From: Bacteroidales bacterium
Lineage (GTDB): Bacteria; Bacteroidota; Bacteroidia; Bacteroidales; UBA7960
Reading direction: 5' to 3'
DNA length: 64,000 nucleotides
Assembly (NCBI GenBank): GCA_012521995.1
Contig: JAAYLH010000105.1
Location: forward strand, 1 to 64,000
In this document: piece after piece, positions 58,211 through 64,000 of the stretch
Numbering within the stretch: position 1 is the stretch's first letter
Layout of the letters: each line of letters starts with the position of its first letter
The notes under the pieces: model-generated
Seen by the model: only the letters and a program-made list of their open reading frames with translations
What the model was told of the DNA's origin: nothing
Database searches by the model: none
Program-made: the position numbers and the translations under genes

Positions 58211-59500
58211 TTGCAATGGGTTGTTTCAGGGAAGTCAAATTTAATGCCGTTTCAACCGAGCCAAATGTCAAAGAAAACAACTCAGCCAAAATCTTCTGAA
58301 AGCCTTTCAACAGTGCCTGTATGGGTTCTTGATGATGATGTCATGATGGTAAAGGCAATTGAGAAAAAACTTTCGTCCAATGGCTATGTGAGCCGTGGAT
58401 TTACAGATACAGGTTCTTTTATGGAGGCCTTTTTGGACGGCGATCAGAATGGATTGCTTTTGCTGGTCGATTACCAGCTGGGTTCAACCACTGGCCTCTC
58501 TGTCATCAGGGATATTCAGGCAAAGGGATTCCACCCGTCCTTTCTGGCTATGACAGGTTATGGCGATGAAAAGGTGGCGGTTTCCATGATGAAGGCCGGT
58601 GCCATCGATTACCTGGTAAAGGAGAAAGGCTTTGTTGAACACATCCCCCTGGCCGTGGATGCCGCCTTTAAGCAAATTGAACTTAACCGCAAACTGGATA
58701 AAGCCCATGCCGCTCTGAAACGCAGCCTCGAAAAGCATAAAATTCTCAATAAGAAAATCCAGGAACAAAACAAGGCACTGGCTAATGAAAAGGCCAGGGT
58801 GGAAAAGCTCCTTCAGAATATCCTCCCCTCCAAGGTTGCAGGCGAATTACTCACGGTTGGGACTGCAAAGGCCAGGTATTTCCCCTGTGTCAGTGTGCTT
58901 TATGCCGATGTGGAAGACTTTTCAGCCAAATCAGTATTGTTTTCTCCCATTGACCTTGTGGAAAAACTCGATGAGTATTTCAGCGCTTTCGATGTGATCA
59001 TCGACCGGTTGAAGCTTGAAAAAATAAAAACCATTGGCGACTGCTATATGTGTGCCGGTGGCATCCCCGAGTCCGACACCCTTAACCCGGCGCGCGTGGT
59101 GCTGGCAGGGCTTCAAATACAAGACCTCATCGCGCGCAAGGTCAGCGAAGCCAATGCCGAAGGCCAGCCCTTTTTTACAATGCGGGTGGGCATCCATACG
59201 GGAGAAGTGGTGGCCGGGGTCATCGGGCGCAGGAAATTCTCCTATGACATTTGGGGCAATGCCGCCAACAAAGCCCATTGGATGGTGCAGTCCAGTCTCG
59301 AAAATATGGTCAACATCTCTGCTGAATCTTACGAATATGTGGCCCAATACTTCGAATGCACCTTCAGGGGAATGGTCAAAACAAAACATTTCCAGCAGGA
59401 AGGAATGTATTTTGTCCAGCAACTGAAACCTGAATTTGCAGAAGATGAGGCAGGCCTGATTCCCAACCAGAAATTCCTCGAAGCCACAGGCCTTGACTGA
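58211..59500 (+). CDS. Response regulator with class III adenylate/guanylate cyclase output domain
   Basis: REC: VLDDDVMMV...LLLVDYQLG...MTGYGD...YLVKE; cyclase: VSVLYADVEDFS...EKIKTIGDCYM...RVGIHTGEVVAGVIG...YDIWGNAANKAHWM. Alternative start 58265. Confidence 0.9.
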   Translation: MQWVVSGKSNLMPFQPSQMSKKTTQPKSSESLSTVPVWVLDDDVMMVKAIEKKLSSNGYVSRGFTDTGSFMEAFLDGDQNGLLLLVDYQLGSTTGLSVIRDIQAKGFHPSFLAMTGYGDEKVAVSMMKAGAIDYLVKEKGFVEHIPLAVDAAFKQIELNRKLDKAHAALKRSLEKHKILNKKIQEQNKALANEKARVEKLLQNILPSKVAGELLTVGTAKARYFPCVSVLYADVEDFSAKSVLFSPIDLVEKLDEYFSAFDVIIDRLKLEKIKTIGDCYMCAGGIPESDTLNPARVVLAGLQIQDLIARKVSEANAEGQPFFTMRVGIHTGEVVAGVIGRRKFSYDIWGNAANKAHWMVQSSLENMVNISAESYEYVAQYFECTFRGMVKTKHFQQEGMYFVQQLKPEFAEDEAGLIPNQKFLEATGLD

Positions 59501-59560
59501 TGCCAAAAGCATGGCCTCCCCTTCGCATGAAGTACTTTTTATGCTATTCAGCCCCGCTTA

Positions 59561-59590
59561 TTGTTTAAATCTTAGATTATTGTAAATTTG
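59561..59590 (+). promoter_or_regulatory. Putative promoter for hybrid histidine kinase (TTG-N19-TAAATTTG)
   Basis: TTG 59561-59563, TAAATTTG 59583-59590. Confidence 0.5.
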
Positions 59591-59623
59591 CTTCTTCATA
59601 AGGATTTGCCATAACCCCATTCA

Positions 59624-61969
59624 ATGGAGCAATATTTCGATGACCCCGCGAATCAGCAGTTTGTTATCTCTGTAGTTGAGGATGACCTATCGCTGAACCG
59701 CCTGATTCAGAAAACCCTCGAAAAAGAAGGCTATGTGGCCAAAGGTTTTCTCTCAGGGTCAGAAGCCCATGCCTGGATTACCGCCAATCCAAAACAGGAT
59801 ACCCTCATCCTGCTCGACTACCGTCTTGCCGACATCCACGGTGAGGAACTTATTAAGCAATTACGTCGCGAAAACCGCGACCTCCCCTTTGTGATCATCA
59901 CAGGACACGGGGACGAACGCACTGCCGTTGAAATGATGAAACTGGGCGCCCTCGATTACCTGGTCAAGGACAACAGCTTTATCGACCTCTTGCCTTCGGT
60001 CATCCACCAGGTGGTGGGCAGGCTCAGCATCCAGAAACAACTAGTCGAGTCGCAGGAAGCCCTGCGCCAGAGCGAGGAAAAATACAGGAGCATCTTTGAC
60101 AACATTCAGGATGTCTATTTTGAACTCACCCTTGAGGGAAATGTCATTGAACTTTCTCCTTCCATCGAACAGATTTTCCAATACAAGAAAGAGGAACTCC
60201 TTGGTAAACCCCTCTTTAGTGAGCGAAGCAAAAAAGAGGTGTTTTTTGAACACCTCAACGAAAAAGGCTACATGTCCGATTTCGAAATGCTCCTGAGCCG
60301 CAAAAACAAGGAAACGGTCTCTTGCTCCTTTACCTGTAAATATATTTACGACCACGATGGCGAAGCTATTATGATCGTGGGCTCCATTCGCGATATCAGC
60401 GAACGCAAACTCGTGGAAGAAAACCTCAGGATCAGTGAGGAACGCTACCGTATTCTGGCAGAGACTTCCAGTGACATGATCTCAAAGCACAGTTGGGACG
60501 CCACTTATGTGTATGTTTCCCCCGCCAGTAAAAAATTGTTGGGATATGAGCCCGAGGAAATGATCGGAAAATCCGCTTATGTGTTCATCCATCCCGATGA
60601 CATTGACTTGGTCAGAAGAAACCATATCGGGCTGCTTGAAACCCATCATGACAATTTTGTCGAAAGCTACCGTATCCGCCAAAAAAACGGGAATTATATT
60701 TGGTTTGAAACCAATAATCAGGTGCTCTTCAACCCCAAGACCAAACTGGTCGAGGAAATCGTTTGCGTGAGCCGCGATGTGACAATCCGAATGGAAAAAG
60801 AAGAGTTGTGGAAAGCCAAGGAAGTGGCCGAACGCTCCAACAGGGTGAAGTCAGAATTTTTGGCAAATATGAGCCATGAGATCAGGAACCCCCTGAATGC
60901 CATTATCGGGATGACCCGAACTCTTGGGAAATCATACGTCGACAAGGAACACCAGGGCATCATCAACTCCATTCTCATTTCGGCTGGCAACCTGCTGCAT
61001 ATCCTGAACGACATCCTGGACTTCTCGAAAATTGAAGCCAACAAAATAGACCTCACCTTTGCTGACTTCAACCTGCGGACTGCCCTGGAAGAAACCCTTG
61101 TCGTCTTTGAACCCCAGGCCAACAGCAGAAACATCGGCCTGCAACTGAACTATGGCAAGGACGTGCCCGACTGGTTTCACGGCGATGAAAAGAAAATATG
61201 CCAGGTGCTGAACAACCTCCTGAGTAATGCCCTGAAATTTACCAATGAAGGGAAAATTGAGACAGGCGTAATCAATAAATCGGCCCAGAAGGAAAACATT
61301 CGGCTGGAGTTTTATGTTAAAGATACAGGGATCGGTGTGAAGGATGAAGACATCCCCCTTATGTTCGAATCGTTCCGTCAGCTGGATATCTCCTCAAGGA
61401 AAGAATACCAAGGAACGGGACTGGGGCTGAACATAGTGAAAAGCCTGGTTGAAATGATGAATGGTGAAGTGAAGTTTGAAAGCGAATATGGGGTGGGAAG
61501 CAGGGTGTCTTTCGAGATTCCCCTGGTGTTAGCCCGCGATCAGCGGATAGAAGCGGATAAGGAAGTTGATGAACCTTTGGATATGGAGCAACCAGCTAGC
61601 AATCTGAAAATTTTGGTCGCAGAAGACGATGCCATCAACCAGTTGTACCTGGCTGGTTTCCTGCGCTCGCAAGGATGGTCTGTCGATACTGCTGCCAATG
61701 GCTTGATAGCCATTGAGAAGTTTACGGCCAATCCCTACGATCTGGTTCTGATGGATGGACAAATGCCCCGTATGGATGGCTTCGAAACAGCCCGCCGCAT
61801 CCGTGAAATGGAAAAAGACACGGGAAAGCACGTCCCCATAGTTGCCATTACGGGCTATGCCATCCCCGGCGACCGCGAACGCTTCCTCGAAGCGGGAATG
61901 GATGATTACGTGTCAAAGCCCATTGACGAACGCAAACTCATCGAGATCATCAACCGCATGACCCGCTAA
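59624..61969 (+). CDS. Hybrid histidine kinase (REC-PAS-PAS-HisKA-HATPase-REC)
   Basis: N-term REC; PAS PYRSIFDNIQDVYFELT, YRILAETSSDMISKHSW; HisKA FLANMSHEIRNPLNAIIGM; GTGLGLNIVKSLVEMM; C-term REC ILVAEDDAINQLY...LMDGQMPRMDG. Confidence 0.95.
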   Translation: MEQYFDDPANQQFVISVVEDDLSLNRLIQKTLEKEGYVAKGFLSGSEAHAWITANPKQDTLILLDYRLADIHGEELIKQLRRENRDLPFVIITGHGDERTAVEMMKLGALDYLVKDNSFIDLLPSVIHQVVGRLSIQKQLVESQEALRQSEEKYRSIFDNIQDVYFELTLEGNVIELSPSIEQIFQYKKEELLGKPLFSERSKKEVFFEHLNEKGYMSDFEMLLSRKNKETVSCSFTCKYIYDHDGEAIMIVGSIRDISERKLVEENLRISEERYRILAETSSDMISKHSWDATYVYVSPASKKLLGYEPEEMIGKSAYVFIHPDDIDLVRRNHIGLLETHHDNFVESYRIRQKNGNYIWFETNNQVLFNPKTKLVEEIVCVSRDVTIRMEKEELWKAKEVAERSNRVKSEFLANMSHEIRNPLNAIIGMTRTLGKSYVDKEHQGIINSILISAGNLLHILNDILDFSKIEANKIDLTFADFNLRTALEETLVVFEPQANSRNIGLQLNYGKDVPDWFHGDEKKICQVLNNLLSNALKFTNEGKIETGVINKSAQKENIRLEFYVKDTGIGVKDEDIPLMFESFRQLDISSRKEYQGTGLGLNIVKSLVEMMNGEVKFESEYGVGSRVSFEIPLVLARDQRIEADKEVDEPLDMEQPASNLKILVAEDDAINQLYLAGFLRSQGWSVDTAANGLIAIEKFTANPYDLVLMDGQMPRMDGFETARRIREMEKDTGKHVPIVAITGYAIPGDRERFLEAGMDDYVSKPIDERKLIEIINRMTR

Positions 61970-62147
61970 TTTCCCTGCCTGATGCCCGCTTTTTGGGCTG
62001 GCCTCCCTAATATTTCCAGGTTAAATCCCCCTTTAATTAAGGATTTGTTGTCTTTCTCAAGCTACACCAAGAAGGCTTTTTGCCCTTGTTGAAAAGACGC
62101 CTGTGGTGTTTTTGAAAAGAACCGTAGCCATACAATCCAAAGGTTTT

Positions 62148-62193
62148 GACGGTTTAAACCGAATTAACACCGTCTAAATTCCGTTTAAACTCC
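62148..62193. repeat. Locus D: short 11-bp-phased inverted-repeat array (CCGTTTAAACT-type units)
   Basis: Cores ACGG 62149 | CCGA 62159, CCGT 62170, CCGT 62181; centre CGGTTTAAACCG is a perfect palindrome. Confidence 0.7.
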
Positions 62194-62339
62194 AATCCTG
62201 ATACTTGGATGAAGGATGTCAGAATCAGCCCGAATGCAATGGTAAGTCGATTGGTAATCAATGCTTTGAGGTAAAAAGGGTATGGAGTGTGCCTGGAGGT
62301 AATTCTCCAGGAGCCAACTGGGTTCTGCCCATAAAAAGA

Positions 62340-62370
62340 GGGCCGTCTCAAAAACTATTGAGACGGCCCC
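62340..62370 (-). terminator. Intrinsic terminator of pgk
   Basis: GGGCCGTCTCA...TGAGACGGCCCC stem, A-rich on 5' side of + strand. Confidence 0.65.
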
Positions 62371-62390
62371 CTTAAGGGTTTTTCCTTGAA

Positions 62391-63581
62391 TTATTCGTTG
62401 ATTGCCTGCACTCCCGGCAGGACCTTGCCTTCCATGTATTCGAGCAGGGCGCCGCCACCGGTGCTGACATAGCTTACCTGCTCGGCAAGGCCAAGCTGGT
62501 TGATGGCTGCTACCGAGTCACCCCCGCCAATCAAAGTGAAAGCGCCGTTTTTGGTGGCCTTTACCAAGGCCTCGGCAACGACTTTGGTTCCCTTCGCAAA
62601 GTTCTCCATCTCGAAAACACCCATGGGACCGTTCCACAGCACCGTTTTCGATTGCTCAATGACTTTACTGAAGGCTTCCCGACTCCCGGGGCCAATGTCG
62701 AGGCCCAGCCAGCCTTCGGGAATGGCATCCGCTTTCACTTCCCTAGTGTTGACATCGTTGGCAAAGGTGTCAGCAATGATGGCGTCGGTAGGAATGTGCA
62801 GTTTCACCCCTTTGGCCTTGGCTTTTTCAATGATCTCTCCGGCCTTTTCCAGAAAGTCGTCTTCTACAAGGCTCCCGCCGATGCTGCCTCCCCGGGCCTT
62901 GATGAAGGTGAACATCATTCCGCCGCCTATGATCAGGTCATCGACCTTGTCGAGCAGGTTCTCAAGGATCTGTATCTTGGTGCTGACCTTGGCTCCTCCG
63001 ATGATGGCGGTGTAGGGCCGCTTCACATCCCTGATTACCTTGTCGATGCTTGAAAGCTCATTGGCCATCAGGTAACCAAAAGCCTTATTCCTGGGGAAGA
63101 ATTTGGCAATGATGGTGGTGGAAGCGTGGGCGCGGTGGGCGGTTCCGAAGGCATCGTTAACATATACATCGGCTAGCTGAGCCAGTTTTTGGGCAAAGGC
63201 TTCATCGCCCTTGGTCTCTTCCCTGTAAAAACGCAGGTTTTCGAGCAACAATACTTCGCCGGGCTTAAGGTTAAGGGCTTTTTGGTGGGTGAGGTCACCA
63301 ATGCAGTCATCGGCAAACCTGACGTCGATGCCCAGCAGCTTGCTGAGGTGGTCGCGCAGGTGGCGCAGAGAGTATTTGTCTTCGGGTCCTTCCTTGGGAC
63401 GTCCCAGATGCGACATAACAATGACCGCTCCCCCGTCTTCCAGTATCTTTTTTATGCTGGGGATGGCCGCCCGCATGCGCGAATCGTCAGTGATCTGAAA
63501 TTCACGGTTGAGGGGAACATTGAAATCCACACGCATAATGGCCCGTTTGCCCTTGAAATCAATTCCATCAATTGTTTTCAT
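62391..63581 (-). CDS. pgk: Phosphoglycerate kinase
   Basis: [66 protein letters not shown]. Confidence 0.98.
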   Translation of the reverse strand: MKTIDGIDFKGKRAIMRVDFNVPLNREFQITDDSRMRAAIPSIKKILEDGGAVIVMSHLGRPKEGPEDKYSLRHLRDHLSKLLGIDVRFADDCIGDLTHQKALNLKPGEVLLLENLRFYREETKGDEAFAQKLAQLADVYVNDAFGTAHRAHASTTIIAKFFPRNKAFGYLMANELSSIDKVIRDVKRPYTAIIGGAKVSTKIQILENLLDKVDDLIIGGGMMFTFIKARGGSIGGSLVEDDFLEKAGEIIEKAKAKGVKLHIPTDAIIADTFANDVNTREVKADAIPEGWLGLDIGPGSREAFSKVIEQSKTVLWNGPMGVFEMENFAKGTKVVAEALVKATKNGAFTLIGGGDSVAAINQLGLAEQVSYVSTGGGALLEYMEGKVLPGVQAINE

Positions 63582-63758
63582 GTTTACTGTTTTTTGAGGT
63601 TTAATGTTTCCGAATTTTGAATAAAAAAAGCAGGGTTCTGGGTTTTTGCCTCCTGCCTTAACATTATTTCAGTTAAATTTGCAAGCCTTCTTTCTTCTGA
63701 AAAGAAGCATAAAATTAATGATTTTCACCGGAATTATCGTCACCAAAAATAGAGGTGT

Positions 63759-64000
63759 ATGAACCCATTTCCTGAGACCGTTACTTCCAAGCTCCCCCAG
63801 ACGGGCACCTCAGTTTTTGCGGTGATGACCCAGCTGGCCCAGGCCCACGGTGCCATCAACCTTTCGCAGGGGTTTCCTGATTTTCCCGTGTCGGAAAAGC
63901 TGATTGAATTGGTTTCAAGGCATTTGCGCCTGGGACACAACCAGTATGCCCCCATGCCCGGCCTGATGCGCCTCAGGGAACGTATTGCCGTAAAGACGGA
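63759..64000 (+). CDS. Class I/II aminotransferase (methionine-aminotransferase-like), truncated by the window end
   Basis: MNPFPETVTSKLPQTGTSVFAVMTQLAQAHGAINLSQGFPDFPVSEKLIELVSRHLRLGHNQYAPMPGLMRLRERIA. Confidence 0.85.
   Translation, partial: MNPFPETVTSKLPQTGTSVFAVMTQLAQAHGAINLSQGFPDFPVSEKLIELVSRHLRLGHNQYAPMPGLMRLRERIAVKT

Overview
This 64 kb window is chromosomal DNA from a Bacteroidota (Bacteroidales-like) bacterium. Support for that: a T9SS sorting-domain remnant, TAnnTTTG-type promoters, an alternative complex III plus caa3 oxidase cluster, and bacterial GGGP synthase. It is densely coding, with about 50 confident protein genes and no rRNA, tRNA, CRISPR array or IS element that I could recognise. 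Main blocks are iorBA; housekeeping genes (alaS, ahcY, greA, ruvC, pgk); a MurU-like / AmgK-RapZ cell-wall recycling pair; an exopolysaccharide locus; a roughly 13 kb respiratory cluster (actABCDEF-sco-coxA-coxC-cox4-coxB-ctaB) with a NirK-like multi-cupredoxin protein nearby; and a response-regulator cyclase next to a hybrid histidine kinase. The most unusual signal is non-coding. Four intergenic loci (about 5.5, 32.2, 44.2 and 62.2 kb) carry a shared degenerate 11-mer, (A/C)CGT-N-T-N-AACT, repeated at an exact 11-bp pitch and arranged head-to-head into long inverted repeats. At least two of them have ten phased cores (5+5). Three of the four lie between convergent genes, and each lies beside a separate ordinary terminator rather than replacing it. 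Other points: a Rieske-like lipoprotein with a predicted Cys3His1 ligand set, a NirK-like protein lacking the catalytic Asp and with Gln at the axial type-1 Cu position, a class III cyclase with Trp in place of the transition-state Arg, and a 40-aa zinc-ribbon ORF missed by the ORF track. All calls come from reading the sequence and supplied translations; no database search was run.
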